Assembly (NCBI GenBank): GCA_002633025.1
Contig: NMRB01000220.1
Location: forward strand, 292,480-356,479
Origin: Notospermus geniculatus
Taxonomy: Eukaryota > Nemertea > Pilidiophora > Heteronemertea > Lineidae
Direction of reading: 5' to 3'
Length of the DNA: 64,000 nt
The notes below the pieces were generated by a model. It was not told the origin of the DNA. It saw nothing but the letters and a program-made list of their open reading frames with translations, and ran no database searches. The stretch's first letter is position 1. The number at the start of each line of letters is the position of its first letter. The position numbers and the translations under genes are program-made. Shown piece after piece: positions 1-10,470 of the stretch.

Positions 1-1031
1 ACATTACTGTTTCTGACCATACCCCCACCCCATTATACTTCAATTGGGACTTGGTCATTTTTTCCGAGTTCAGAATGGGACAGGTAAGTGGGAGTTTAGA
101 GTATGTATGACTGAATCTTCCAAAACAAAATTCGAATTCTGGAACATGTTGTAAGACTACATGTAAGACATGTATGTAAGAGGATGTATGTTGTGCAATC
201 ATTACGTTTCAACATCCAAAGTAACACTCTGCAAAAACCAACCTTACCGCAGAAACGTACACTGTTGTAGGAAAGTAAAAGGACACCAAGTTTTCCTAAA
301 TGTCTCAAAAACCGTTGGAGCTACAGCAATGTTGCACCCAACCTGCCGCAACATGTTGGGCATAGAACCATAGCATTTTGCTAAAAATCAATTTTAATGA
401 ATTTTTAGAGAAAAGTGACATTTTATAAAATCACTTTTTCGCAGTTTTTGAAAAATCTCCCAATTTTGATTTTTTCCCCTTCATTATAATATTCAACTTA
501 CAATTACAATGTACATGACTTACCCGACTGACAAAATGTCTGCAACTTTTCCATTTTCTCCAACGGTTTATGATACATTTAGGAATTGGTGTCCTTTTAC
601 TTTCCTACAAGAGTGTACACAATATTGTGATGACGGATTTCGTAATATGAGTTTAAAGGTGACCTGGTTGTGTTGCCATGATTATTTCATTTTCTTGAAT
701 ACACTGTGTAGAATCACACTAGATAAACCAATCTTAGGATATTTTCTGTTCCTTTTCACATGTATTCTTCCAGAATGGAAGACCAATTGTGCCAAACAGA
801 GTTACCATTTCTTTATCTTCAAAATGTATTGTAGACATTGGGTGATGTGACATGTATGAACACCAGCGTAAAGGAATCAAACATAAAGGTTAAACTTACA
901 CAAATTTTAGCATGTTTTAATGTTGACAGTATCCCTTTAAACTTCAATAGGTTATAATTTGTCTCTCATATGATAGGCAAGCTCCTTCTGCATGTTCAGT
1001 GCAAATGTTGTTGAATACTGACTGGTTGATC
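1..1031. other. AT-rich non-coding stretch, no gene seen
   Basis: Short open frames occur on both strands but none shows a recognisable domain, biased composition or splice-bounded exon. I see no clear repeat apart from the target duplication that begins at 1032. Confidence 0.5.
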
Positions 1032-1286
1032 TTCTTACGATACAAATCCAAAGAAGAAAGCACAAAAATTGACACACAAAGTGGTAAATATCAAGAAGTC
1101 AACTTCCAGGACTTAGCAAATTTTCGACCCCAACCGGGGTCTTCTTCAGGCTGGCACTTTTTCTTCAGGCTGGCACTTTTCCTGAAGAAGACCCCTGTTG
1201 GGGTCGAAAATTTGCTAAGTCCTGGAAGTTGACTTCTTGATATTTACCACTTTGTGTGTCAATTTTTGTGCTTTCTTACGATACAA
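1032..1286. mobile_element. Palindromic Penelope-like-type insertion with 14 bp target duplication
   Basis: Seen: two near-identical arms of about 105 bp (about 1054-1158 and 1172-1277) face each other. The whole is flanked by exact 14 bp direct repeats TTCTTACGATACAA at 1032-1045 and 1273-1286. Near the centre each arm carries CTGAAGA or a close variant, a GACCCC/GGGGTC stem and GAAA. The same sequence recurs at 23.75-23.80 kb and 33.13-33.22 kb. Assignment to PLEs is by analogy with the element at 47 kb, which keeps coding sequence and has the same TSD length and hairpin layout. Only the non-coding tail is present here. Confidence 0.65.
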
Positions 1287-2018
1287 GAGGACAGAATTAA
1301 TGAGAACCCCACGGACGATGATGTGGCAGGGTCATCTGTGTACATTTAAAATAGGCGTAATACGTACATTTGCACCTGGAACATTAATTTGACGCCGACA
1401 AAAGCTCTGCTATGTAGTTCATAAAATGATACACTTTGTGTAGAATCATGTACCACACCACCACAAAAAAGGTTGAAGCTCCTGCCTTATTACGTAAAGC
1501 CAAAATTCAGGCAGTGAGAGACATCTGGTGACAACACATGAAGTGATATCCCTCAGTCACTGCATCGTTCGCAGTTAAATCTTTATGTTTGATTCCTTAC
1601 CAGTAAATGCTTCTTCCTTTCTGCCGTGCAAATGAACTGGAGAGTCCTGTACAAAATTGAAGAAGAAACATTTTTTTGCTACGTTTTCATATCACTCAGT
1701 GCGTGCCATGTTCAAAATGTACATAAATTACTCAACAGAGTTATGATTCTTAGCTGATCTTCACTGATTTATTTATCCAACATAGAGCACAAAAAACGAC
1801 ACACAAACCCCTGCTGAAATGCCAACATCCAGTGACAGAATCAGGTGCGGCTGTTGCATGATACTCCAGTGTTGCACTCCTTATACTGTCATGATCCTAC
1901 TTACCAACTTGAAGAATTACAAATTCTTGGTTTTACCCCATTTTATCTTTAAGTTTTGCATTTCACAAATCACTTTTTTCAAAACTGGCTGAATTTTAAC
2001 ACAGTGATTCATCGTATA

Positions 2019-3239
2019 TATCGGGTGTCCCAAAAAAAACGTCCCACTTTTCAAACTTCAATATCTCCTGAGGTGTTGGGCCGAATGCCATTAAACTGCA
2101 CCAAAATAAAAGTTGTGAGATAAAGAACTGGTGTGAATTTTATCTCAATATCTTTCTTGAGTTTGGAATAATGTCCGAAAAAAATACAAGTCCAGTTGTG
2201 CAGTATCATATAGAAAGATGCAAACTCAGTAGTACTATCCAAAAAAAGAATTAAACTGTTATATCTCCGGATGTCACTGAATACCACAGAATTGCACCAA
2301 AATTGAGATTATGCTGACATCTAGCTGTGGCATAAATTTCATGTCAATAAAACCTCGTTCCCTGGGCTTAACGTTGGCTGGGCTTAACGTTGGCTTGTTA
2401 AGCCCTGGCTTCAGAACCGAATACCTCGGCTGTGATTGGCTATCGGCCTGACGTCACACCCAATTTGAAATTTGAAATACCCAGGACAATGGATTAAAAT
2501 ATGGTTTATTTTATTTTATTTTTCATATCATAGCAAACATTATTCTTTCTGATGATAGACATAAGTGTTCATACAGTTTCATGAAAATATATTTTTTTAC
2601 AATCATTTACTGTAACCGAGGTTGAAATAAGCGTTGGGGACGAGGTGCTAAGAATCTTGTTAGTGAATCCAGGGTCTAACGACCGAAGCCGAAAATGACC
2701 TCGTCCCAAGGCAAAAGCAGAAGAAATTTCGAGTTAGATCCTGGGGACGAGGTTGATGTCAATACCCTACTCAATACCCCTACTGAGTAGGGAATGGTGT
2801 CCGGTGCACAAAGCACAAGTCAAAAAGTGAAATGGGACTGTGAAGTTCTAAGTCCTCGCTCATAATCATACTTGAAACAATGATCAATTTGTTCACTCTC
2901 ATCTGGGCTTCCGAAACTAATTCGGTCCAAGGATTACAAAATTGCTGTGTCCTTGTTTGCATCTTCCCATGGACTAAAGAAATGGTGCTAGAACTGTCTG
3001 GGAATGGCAATTTGACTGGAGCAGACCCTTTGGTATCGGGTGGTCCTGGTGAATCTCATCTCCGATACTGCACTTTTAGACTTGCATCTTTGTATCGGAT
3101 GTTATTCCATACCCAAGAGGGATATTGATTTGAAATTCGCATCATCTCTTTGTCTTGGTGCAGTTACACCGTATTCGGTTTGGTACTTCATGAGATATTG
3201 AACTTTGAAAAGTGGGACGGTTTCTTTGGACACCCGATA
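2019..3239. mobile_element. TIR DNA transposon, non-autonomous, 1.2 kb
   Basis: The ends are inverted copies: TATCGGGTGTCC at the left and GGACACCCGATA at the right. Next come subterminal inverted segments AACGTCCCACTTTTCAAA and TTTGAAAAGTGGGACG, then TCAATATCTCCTGAGG and its mirror. The element is flanked by TA. A shorter relative lies at 5271-6107. No transposase frame is visible, so it is a MITE-like derivative, probably of a TA-targeting (Tc1/mariner-like) family. The family assignment is inference. Confidence 0.75.
2350..2755. mobile_element. Nested TIR element with 9 bp target duplication
   Basis: Inserted inside the 2019-3239 transposon. The ends are AACCTCGTTCC... and ...GGACGAGGTT, flanked by the 9 bp direct repeat ATGTCAATA at 2341-2349 and 2756-2764. 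The related transposon at 5271 reads across the equivalent position without this insert, which supports nesting. No coding frame is seen. A similar CCTCGTCCCC/CCCCTGG piece occurs near 23468-23535. Confidence 0.65.
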
Positions 3240-3437
3240 TAAGAAATATTCTTATTATTTTTGATTGTTTATCTGAGTCATAATTATTTAGTATTCACAC
3301 CCTAAAAATGCTGCATTCTGATTGGGCAATGGTTTTCTGACCGCCTCATGCTTGGCTGGGAGGCCTAATTTCAACAGGGCTTTGTGTGCATGGTGTGCGA
3401 GTGTATGAAGAGGAGCGAGACCAAAGTCCTGCTATGG

Positions 3438-3935
3438 GCATCTTCACTGAGTTCAGGTCAAGACTCGGCTTCTCCTCCCTTGACCTTCACGCAAGCAAAC
3501 CACATTCCGTGTTCAAGGATTTCCCCGGTCCCAAAAATAGCAACCAATCACGGCAAAGCTTGCATCGGCAGCTCGGGTACGATGACAAGATGGCGGTCGA
3601 TGAAACTTTATTCGAATGCAAATTCTCCGTGGAAGGACTTACAAGTACATGTACTCAAAAAGAAGCCGCGAAGGCAATATTCGATGGAGACTATTTGTTA
3701 GTCTGTTGTAGGACTGGCAGTGGGAAGTCAATTATGTACCAGGCTAGTGTTATTCGCTACGAAGTTGAACGGCGTACCCGGTACTCGTACGTATGAATAA
3801 ATTATCGCAAAGAGGCTTCTGATTGGGCGCACGAGAAAATCCCAAAGCGTTGAACATGGAATCTGGTTGCTTGCTGCAGGGTGTAGGAAGAGATTAGCCG
3901 ATTTCTACACGATGAATTATGCAGAATGGCTATGG
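3438..3935 (-). pseudogene. Degenerate copy of the 25.2-26.2 kb repeat/coding fragment
   Basis: 3438-3570 matches 25252-25380, and 3810-3935 matches parts of 25585-25640 and 26135-26215. On the minus strand the first part corresponds to the Cys-containing reading frame of the second copy (RCKLCRDWLLF...). Here the frame is broken: one base is missing beside the GGATTTCC segment near 3519, and a TTA-to-TCA change on the plus strand makes a TGA stop near 3461. It therefore looks like a pseudogene or repeat copy. A helicase-like fragment lies between the two matching parts. Confidence 0.5.
3590..3796 (+). pseudogene. RecQ-like helicase N-terminal fragment with Walker A motif
   Basis: From the ATG at 3590 the frame encodes about 68 residues. 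They include a Q-motif-like QKEAAKAIFDGDYLLV followed by CRTGSGKSIMYQ, which fits helicase motif I (Walker A, GxGKS) of RecQ-type superfamily 2 helicases. The frame ends at a stop shortly after, and no other helicase motif (DEAD/DEAH box, motif VI) is visible nearby. No clear donor site ends it, so a pseudogene or TE-captured fragment is more likely than a first exon. The segments either side (3438-3570, 3810-3935) are repeated at 25.2-26.2 kb without this piece. Confidence 0.45.
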
Positions 3936-3968
3936 GATGATGTTAACCAAGGACATCACTGCCGATCA

Positions 3969-4139
3969 TTATGACATCATAGCTTTGAATTCATGGTAAC
4001 TGATTTCTCCATCGCCGTCAATGTCCGCCTGCCGAATCATGTCATCGATATCCTCGTCATCCATTTCCTGGCCGAACTCCCTCATCATAACCTTCAACTC
4101 CCTTGCGCTCAGGGTCCCATTCCCATCTTTATCTGCTTT
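3969..4139 (-). CDS. Calmodulin-like protein, terminal exon (EF-hands 3 and 4)
   Basis: This exon gives 56 residues plus a TAA stop, after a good acceptor (TTTGTTTTTCAG, AG at 4141-4140). It encodes two canonical 12-residue calcium loops, DKDGNGTLSARE and DIDGDGEISYHE, ending in FKAMMS, which parallels the VQMMT/TAK end of calmodulin. It starts in phase 0 and joins exactly to the exon at 4954-5045, which ends YKAFR, giving YKAFR-KADKDGNG as in the calmodulin linker to EF-hand 3. The product would be a cytosolic or nuclear calcium sensor. Whether it is a true calmodulin, a calmodulin-like protein or a troponin-C-like protein needs a phylogeny; divergence from the near-invariant animal calmodulin argues for calmodulin-like. 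Confidence 0.88.
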   Translation of the reverse strand, partial: KADKDGNGTLSARELKVMMREFGQEMDDEDIDDMIRQADIDGDGEISYHEFKAMMS

Positions 4140-4840
4140 CTGAAAAACAAAGGAAGCCCGGGGAAGGTCAGTGCACTTCAGTCGCGCGTCGTCGTCCCGC
4201 ATCGCTCGACGAAGGTCGCAGGCGGCCAAGCGACGTCGCTCGACACGAGACTCGCCCCGCCTTGACAGGACTTGACAACTGAGATTTTTCGTGCGATTTT
4301 TTAGGAGACTGCCCTTCCGACTGCTAGAGCGACTGGAGATTTGCAGGATTTGTCGCCTAGTCTGCGGCAGATCGTTGCACCAAGTGACCAGCCACAGTGA
4401 TCGCCCGATTAATCGAATCTCGTCTAATACCTGATCGCTTGAGTGGTCGTTACATTGTCTGCGGGAGATTGTTGCACTGGGCGATCTGAATGACCGGTTT
4501 CAATGGCCAACGGAGACCATGAATTTTGGTCCCATCAAGAGACCCCAAATTCAACATGTTTAATTTTCAGTCGCAAAGGCTGACTACTTTGCAACGTGGC
4601 GACCGATTAAAAATCGATGAAACGTTCGTCCGCAAACGATTCCGATGCGACGCCACAATAGTCGGAGACTTCAGTCTCTTCCGGAAGTCGTGGTTGTGCG
4701 GACATGGCGGATGGTTCACTGAAATGGTCGCACTCAAGTGTGGTCGACGAGCGACCTCGCACCGGATGGTTGCCTGCGACATCGCGGTCGCCAGTCTCGT
4801 CGGTGGTCGCATGATTTTGGTCTCAGGTGTGCGCCACACG

Positions 4841-4897
4841 CATTACTCTCTGTGGTCCAGGCTATGCATTACTCGCTGTGGTCCAGGCTATGCATTG
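4841..4897. repeat. Short tandem duplication (~27 bp unit, two copies)
   Basis: CATTACTCxCTGTGGTCCAGGCTATG occurs twice in a row. It lies in the intron between the calmodulin-like exons. The GC-rich surrounding sequence (about 4170-4830) has GTCGC/GCGAC-rich ends that look like a degraded inverted repeat. Confidence 0.5.
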
Positions 4898-4953
4898 CGA
4901 CAAAGTCTACATGTGATGAATTGGGAGGGGGCCAGTCGCATGGACGAACTCAC

Positions 4954-5045
4954 CCTAAATGCTTTATACAGAGGTCCGCCCCTGTCTTCGTCTTCCTTGA
5001 CGCGCATCAGCTCACAGAACTCGCCGAAGTCGAGACTGCCGTTTC
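4954..5045 (-). CDS. Calmodulin-like protein, middle exon (EF-hand 2 and linker)
   Basis: This is a 92 nt exon. The acceptor is TATCTTCAG with the exon starting at 5045, and the donor is AGG|GTGAGT with the intron starting at 4953. After a two-base split codon it reads NGSLDFGEFCELM, then a charged linker KEDEDRGGPLYKAFR. The first residues complete an EF-hand loop begun in the upstream exon: DKD-R-NGSLDFGE, in which all twelve positions fit. It ends in phase 0, matching the exon at 3969-4139. It lies in no long open frame and is identified from splice signals plus EF-hand continuity. Confidence 0.85.
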
Positions 5046-5270
5046 CTGAAGATAAAATGTCGTGATGGTGAATCTCAAGCTGATATCAAGTTGACCGATC
5101 TTCAAATGGTTGAAATTCGTGGTGCAATGGAATCGAGGGTTGAGCCCCCGCAGAAGAAATCTCCAGCAATTTCCAACAAAGTCAGAATGAGTCGGCGTCT
5201 GTATCCGTTTGTTAGGTTGATGCGACCGGTACTGCGTCGGGAGGTAATGATGTTAGAGACTGTTTGTATA

Positions 5271-6107
5271 TATCGGGTTATTAAAAAAAACGTCCCACTT
5301 TTCAAACGTCGATATCTCCTGAGGTGTTGGACCGAATACAATTTAACTTCACCAAAATGAAGGATATGATAAGGAAATGATATGAATTTCATCTCAATAT
5401 CCCTCTTGAGTTTGGTATAATATCCAGTACAAAAATACATGTCCAGTTGTGCAGTATCATAGATGCAGACTCAGAGGTATTATCCAAAAAAGGAATTAAA
5501 CTGTAATATCTCCTGGTGTAGCTCACAGAATACCACAGAAATTCACCAGAATTAACATGATTAAGCTTATGCTGAGATCAAGTCGTGGCGTAAATGTCAT
5601 ACCAATATCTTTATTGGGCGTGGAATGATGTCCGGTGCAAAAGCGCAAGTCAAAAAGTGAAATAACGAGCATGAGAAGTTCTGACTCGGCTGACAGTCAC
5701 ATTTGAAACAATGATCAATCTGTCCACTGTCATCTGAGCTTCCGAAACTAATTCTGTCCAAATCTTACAAAGTTACATGGTCCTTGAATTAATGCATCTT
5801 GCCATGGATAAAAAAAAATATTTTGCCAGAACACAGCCTTACTGTCTGGGAATAGCATTTTGACTGGTGCCGACCCTTTGTCATCGGGTGGTGCCATTGA
5901 CTCTACATCTTTGATACTGCACTTTTAGACTTGCACTTTTGTACCGGACTTCATTCCATACTCAAGAGGGTTATTGATATGAAATTCACACCATCTCTTC
6001 ATCTTATCTGGGCCTTAATTCTGGTGCAGTTTCATTATATTCGGTGTGGTACTTCAGGAGATATTGAACTTGGAAAAGTGGGACGTTTTTTTTTGAATAA
6101 CCCGATA
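5271..6107. mobile_element. TIR DNA transposon, 0.84 kb, relative of 2019-3239
   Basis: The ends are TATCGGGTTATT and AATAACCCGATA, flanked by TA on both sides. Subterminal AACGTCCCACTTTTCAAAC and its mirror are shared with the element at 2019-3239, and internal stretches such as ATGATCAATCTGTCCACTGTC are also shared. No transposase is seen. It sits in the intron between the first and second identified calmodulin-like exons. Confidence 0.75.
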
Positions 6108-6388
6108 TATTCAATATGTATGCAAGAAATCGGGCGGCGCCTGAATGTTTGAGGGCAGAGAAACAAGTCCATGGTAGGACTGAGAGGAATGCAAAACGTC
6201 ATGCAAAAGAAATTTAAGTGAGGTTTCGCAAGTCTGACGAAACACGAAGTAATGTACGGAATACGAAATTGGACTTTATTTCCATGTGACATAATGTATT
6301 TCACGAGACGGCTGGTGCCACAAATATCGCCCGCTGCAAGAATGTCTTTTAGCGTATGACGTTAAACCGGTGGAGTTACGGTGTATAT

Positions 6389-6646
6389 TAAAGGAGCTGG
6401 ACGTCCAAGTTGTAAACACTCAATCACTGGTTCCCTATCCACGCGACGCCTGCGGTGCTGCCACCTATTGTCGGTGATATGTACTGACGTGAATATCGTG
6501 AATGAGTTGCATTGGACCGGGCACCAGTCTAACGATCGCGGGGCGCTACTGGTGCTGCCACCTTCACGAAGGAATAAAACTAGTTTGCTGGCCACTGTTT
6601 GTAAACAAACCAGTTTGTTTACAACTTGGACGTCGAGCTCCTTTAA
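6389..6646. mobile_element. MITE with ~30 bp terminal inverted repeats
   Basis: The left end AAAGGAGCTGGACGTCCAAG and right end CTTGGACGTCGAGCTCCTTT are mirror images, continuing into TTGTAAAC/GTTTACAA. There is no coding content. It lies in the same calmodulin-like intron. Confidence 0.65.
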
Positions 6647-6885
6647 ACTTTGAAATTTATCTTTCGTTTCCATTTCGTAGATACGAAGTGGAAATTTAAA
6701 AATTCTAGATGCACCATACTCTCTCGGTCTTACATGATATGGTAAAAGACGCACTGGCAGCAGGGACATTTGTGGTACCAACCATCTCCAGAAATATATT
6801 AGGTCCTGGAAACAAAATTGAATTTCGTATTTCGTACTTCGTGTTTCGTCAGATTTCGAAACCTCCCTAATATTGAAATACTTGC

Positions 6886-7029
6886 TGTCCTTGTCCACAT
6901 CCTTGATCATCTTATTCAGCTCTTTGTCACTTTTAGTTTGTCCTAACTCTTTCATGAGGGAGCCAAGCTCACGTACGCTGATCGTTCCGTCTCCGTCCTG
7001 ATCGAAGAGGTTAAATGCTTTTCTCCATT
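6886..7029 (-). CDS. Calmodulin-like protein, exon with EF-hand 1 and start of EF-hand 2
   Basis: This is a 144 nt exon after the acceptor TTGTCCAG. It begins AATGGAGAAAAGC, the same position and phase as the vertebrate calmodulin exon that begins AATTCAA. It encodes EWRKAFNLF, the loop DQDGDGTISVRE, then ELGSLMKELGQ and the start of EF-hand 2 (VDKD). Joining to the 5045 exon in frame requires the exon to end at 6886, before GCAAGT. That makes this a GC-AG intron with the usual strong GCAAGT context; the nearby GT at 6881-6880 puts the next exon out of frame. Together the three exons give about 135 residues with four EF-hands. The initiator exon(s) upstream were not confidently found; in calmodulin genes they are very short. 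Confidence 0.85.
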
Positions 7030-7078
7030 CTGGACAAGGAGAGAATACTCCGGTCAGTCGTGCATACACCCCCTGCGC

Positions 7079-7428
7079 AGTTGTGTACCGCGCCCCTTCG
7101 GTTTACCCGCTCTCCACGACTGCTTTACTTCGTGGAAGTCGCCGCGTTTGGTCAACAGATGGCGTCAGGGCCTGGCGCGAGTTTTACACCCTATCAGCAC
7201 GCTCCTTTCAGAATTCTTTGGCCCGTTGGCAACGGATGTTCTTGTGCTACCATGGCTACGAACCGTTCGGCCAATGAAAAAGTGTCTCAGGCCAGCTTGG
7301 TTATCGATTGCTCGGTGCTCTCATTGGTTGACTCTCTCAGCGTCATCCGTTGACCAAACTCGGCGAATTTCACGAAGTTAAGCAGTTGTGGAGTGCGGGA
7401 AAACCGAAGGGGGCGCGGTACACAACTG
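7079..7428. mobile_element. MITE, 350 bp, long TIRs
   Basis: The left arm AGTTGTGTACCGCGCCCC and right arm GGGGCGCGGTACACAACT are inverted copies extending about 45 bp (TTCGGTTT...CCACGACTGC). The interior shows no supported coding sequence. Confidence 0.7.
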
Positions 7429-7593
7429 TTCAATATTTTGACGAGCTATTGCACAATACTTTGGAAACAAGGTATAGCTCCTTAAGCTGAAGTTTATAAT
7501 GCACGTCACCTTGCCTATTGGTTGTGTTTGTGGTCAAGCTGTTAGTAATAGACTAACCAAAACTGACAAGGTTAGCCAAGTGCGATTGGCCAT

Positions 7594-7889
7594 AAAGGTG
7601 CTCTAGTTCGAATTGTAAACATTACGGTTTGCTTATTTACGTGGTTGATTATAATAGTCATTTTTCCTCGGACAGGTGGCAGCACCGTGTATACCAAAAC
7701 ATTTATGTTTTTTATATCTATCTTGATAAATATTATTGTAACTGAAATATATTTTTGATTTTACGCTCAAAAACAAACAAAAAGTTGTGAAAGGCGAGAT
7801 TTAATTCGATTTTATCTGATTTGTTAGTACCAGACGTTGACAATAGGTGGCACACCGTAATGTTTACAATTCGAACTAGAGCACCTTTA
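7594..7889. mobile_element. MITE, 296 bp, ~35 bp TIRs
   Basis: AAAGGTGCTCTAGTTCGAAT at the left is mirrored by ATTCGAACTAGAGCACCTTT at the right. The repeat continues through TGTAAACATTACGGT. The interior is AT-rich and non-coding. Confidence 0.75.
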
Positions 7890-8150
7890 AGTATCTGGAA
7901 AGGACTTTACCGGTTAGATTATTGGCAGTAGAGAATTCACCTAAAGAGAATTGGAGAATTTCCCTTTAACAGATGAAACTTACTTTGGATCTGTTTCTTG
8001 TTGAAATGTTGCTGAAAAATGGAGGTGAATGCTCAACAGAACGACCTGATGACATCGCATTGGTCACAGTAACTTTCGTGTTAAATATGTGGGGTATCTA
8101 CAGGGTGTTTCATAAAAAACGTTTCATCTCCAAAATTTCCCTAAAACTAA

Positions 8151-8268
8151 GGGCCGTATTCTAGAAGCTTCCTTAAGTATAAGGTCGACCTTAATCTTTT
8201 GTATTCTACCCTGCAAACAATAGCTAAAGGTCGACCTTACACTTAAGGAAGCTTCTAGAATACGGCCC
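8151..8268. mobile_element. Palindromic MITE (GGGCCGTATTCTAGAAGC family)
   Basis: The ends GGGCCGTATTCTAGAAGCTT and AAGCTTCTAGAATACGGCCC are perfect mirrors. TAAAACT occurs on both sides as a likely target duplication. Degraded relatives lie at 21271-21370 and 40583-40684. Confidence 0.75.
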
Positions 8269-8855
8269 TAAAACTCAAAAAGATTTGGAGCTATAAATTT
8301 GTAGGGACGTAGAGTGGGATGTAAATGACTGCTCTTGAAATTTTTGCTCTGATTGCCTTATGCATGTCGGATGACTGCAGAGGCCTTTACCTGAATGGGT
8401 TGAAAATGGTGCAAAAACCAACTCTGCTGCGCACAATGGATTTCTTGTCGAAGGACGCCTTTATGGAGGGTTAAATCCAGCAAAAATACAATAAATGTTT
8501 TGTTTTACGGTGTGTCAAAAATTCATAAGCGAGCGAGTTTTGGCAACTAGTTGTCTCCAGTTCCACTCAGATGCGTCGACCTGCGCCTGCTTGCGACTGA
8601 TCAGTTGCTTCAACGGGGATATTTCATTGAAAATCACGTGACGTATACCGAAAAAAGAAAATGGCGGCAGTGGAATGGACCGAGAGGGCATAGAAGACGC
8701 GCTGTCGACATGAGCGTGCTGTTCGAGGTATAACTACCAGTTGCTCCGAGTTCCTCTCAATCGCTGAAATGTCGACCTGCGCGTGGTGGTTTTTTGATCT
8801 GCGACGGATCCGTCGAGTTGCTTCAAGACGCAATGTCGACCTGAGCCAGGCCTGA

Positions 8856-9444
8856 AGGTCTGTCTACACGATCATACATTTGTTCAAAACACCATCACAC
8901 ATTTGTATGATGATGTCCAAGCTTGTTTGTCGATTTCTGTCTTGTGACAATGCAGCTAAAATTTTGAACATCATCAAACATTGTTCAAAACAGCATCACA
9001 GACTTGTATGATGATGTTCAAGTTTGTTGTGGATTTCGATCTACAGTCCAACATTCATGGACATTGTATGATGAAGTATGATGGAGAAAGGATAATGTTG
9101 GATGGTGTTCAAGTTTGTTGGGAAAACCGTCCACACGATCATACATTTGTGCCTGAACATCATCACACATTTTTTTTGAGATGTTTTGCATTGGCAAGAT
9201 GAAACATGCAGCTAAAAATTTGAACATCATCATACATGTTCAGGTTTGTTGGGAAAACAGTCCACACGATCATACATTTGTCCATGAACATCATCACACA
9301 AATTTGAACATCATCATACATGTTGGTTGCTGTTCAAGTTTGTTGGGGAAAACAGCCTACACAATCAAATATCTGTCCATGAACATCATCATACAAATGT
9401 GTGAGGATGTTTTGAACAAATGTATGATCGTGTAGACAGGCCTT
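8856..9444. mobile_element. Foldback element with internal TGATGATG-type repeats, copy 1
   Basis: The terminal inverted repeat is CTGTCTACACGATCATACAT continuing TTGTTCAAAACACCATCA, with its mirror at the right end. The interior is several diverged copies of a GTTCAAGTTTGTTGGGAAAA / CATGAACATCATCACACA module, so this copy is about twice the length of its neighbour at 9448-9707. The short open frames here are repeat artefacts. Confidence 0.7.
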
Positions 9445-9447
9445 TAA

Positions 9448-9707
9448 GGCCTGTCTACACGATCATACATTTGTTCAAAACACCATCATACATTGATGAT
9501 GTTCAAGTTTGTTGTGGATTTCCGTCTACACAGTCCAACATTCATGGACATCTGTATGATGAAGTATGATGGGGAAAGGATAATGTTGGATGCTGTTCAA
9601 GTTTGTTGGGAAAACCGTCCACACGATCATACATTTTGTCCATGAACATCATCACACAAATGTATGATGGTGTTTTGAACAAATGTGTGATCGTGTAGAC
9701 GGGCCTT
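9448..9707. mobile_element. Foldback element, copy 2, abutting copy 1
   Basis: Same terminal repeat as 8856-9444. Only TTAA-type sequence (CCTTTAAGG) separates the two copies. At 260 bp this may be the basic unit; copy 1 carries extra internal modules. The head-to-tail arrangement suggests insertion beside or duplication of an existing copy. Confidence 0.7.
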
Positions 9708-10359
9708 ACTCGACGCGATACGTTCTTTCGTCTGTTTTTAAACGTCTATTTGATATGGCAACGCTCGACAAATTCCAAACCATTCAAATGCGCGCTCACT
9801 GTTTCCAATTTTGTTTGCGACTTATATACAGTTATTTGTACAGGCCTACAATGAAAGGGGATTTCTATGCATAGTTTGTGTTGACGGACAATGATGATAT
9901 CAATCACAGGTGATTAGGTGAAGGTGTGAGCCCGAAATGTCAACAAAGCCACAAGAAAGTTTGTTGTGAGAATCGTAAACATCTCATGACGTCATCAACG
10001 ACAAGGCCTTTTCGAGCGTTTGAGCCGGATGGAGCCATTTTAGGGTGTCGGCTTGCTGTATTTTTTGTAATGGTGACCAGTTCAACAGAAGACAAAGAGC
10101 AACAGAATGTGTAAACAAACTACAGGCCTACGAACGTGATCAGTATAGTCCGCCAATATTTGCTACACAAAAGAAAGGCACGAACGTTTCGGGCCGAATT
10201 TCGATTGAAGCGCTACCATAGCAGTCTGTCCAAAATATCGGGGATCAAATATTACGACATTGACGTTTATCACAGCACTTTCGACGACTTCCTGGTACCT
10301 TTATTCACCAGACCATCATCCCTTGGTCCAGGGGCCTTATTCACGAAGGCCTACCTCAG

Positions 10360-10470
10360 TTACTATGTTTGCGAATAGGAGGGCACGAAGACCTCATATA
10401 ATAGGCCTACTTTATGTTAGCGAATAGGAGGGCACGAAGACATGGGTAGGCCTATGTTTGCAAATAGGAG
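10360..10470. repeat. Short tandem repeat (GCGAATAGGAGGGCACGAAGAC unit)
   Basis: Three imperfect copies of a unit containing TATGTTxGCxAATAGGAGGGC occur, interrupted by AGGCCTAC. No function is evident. Confidence 0.55.
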
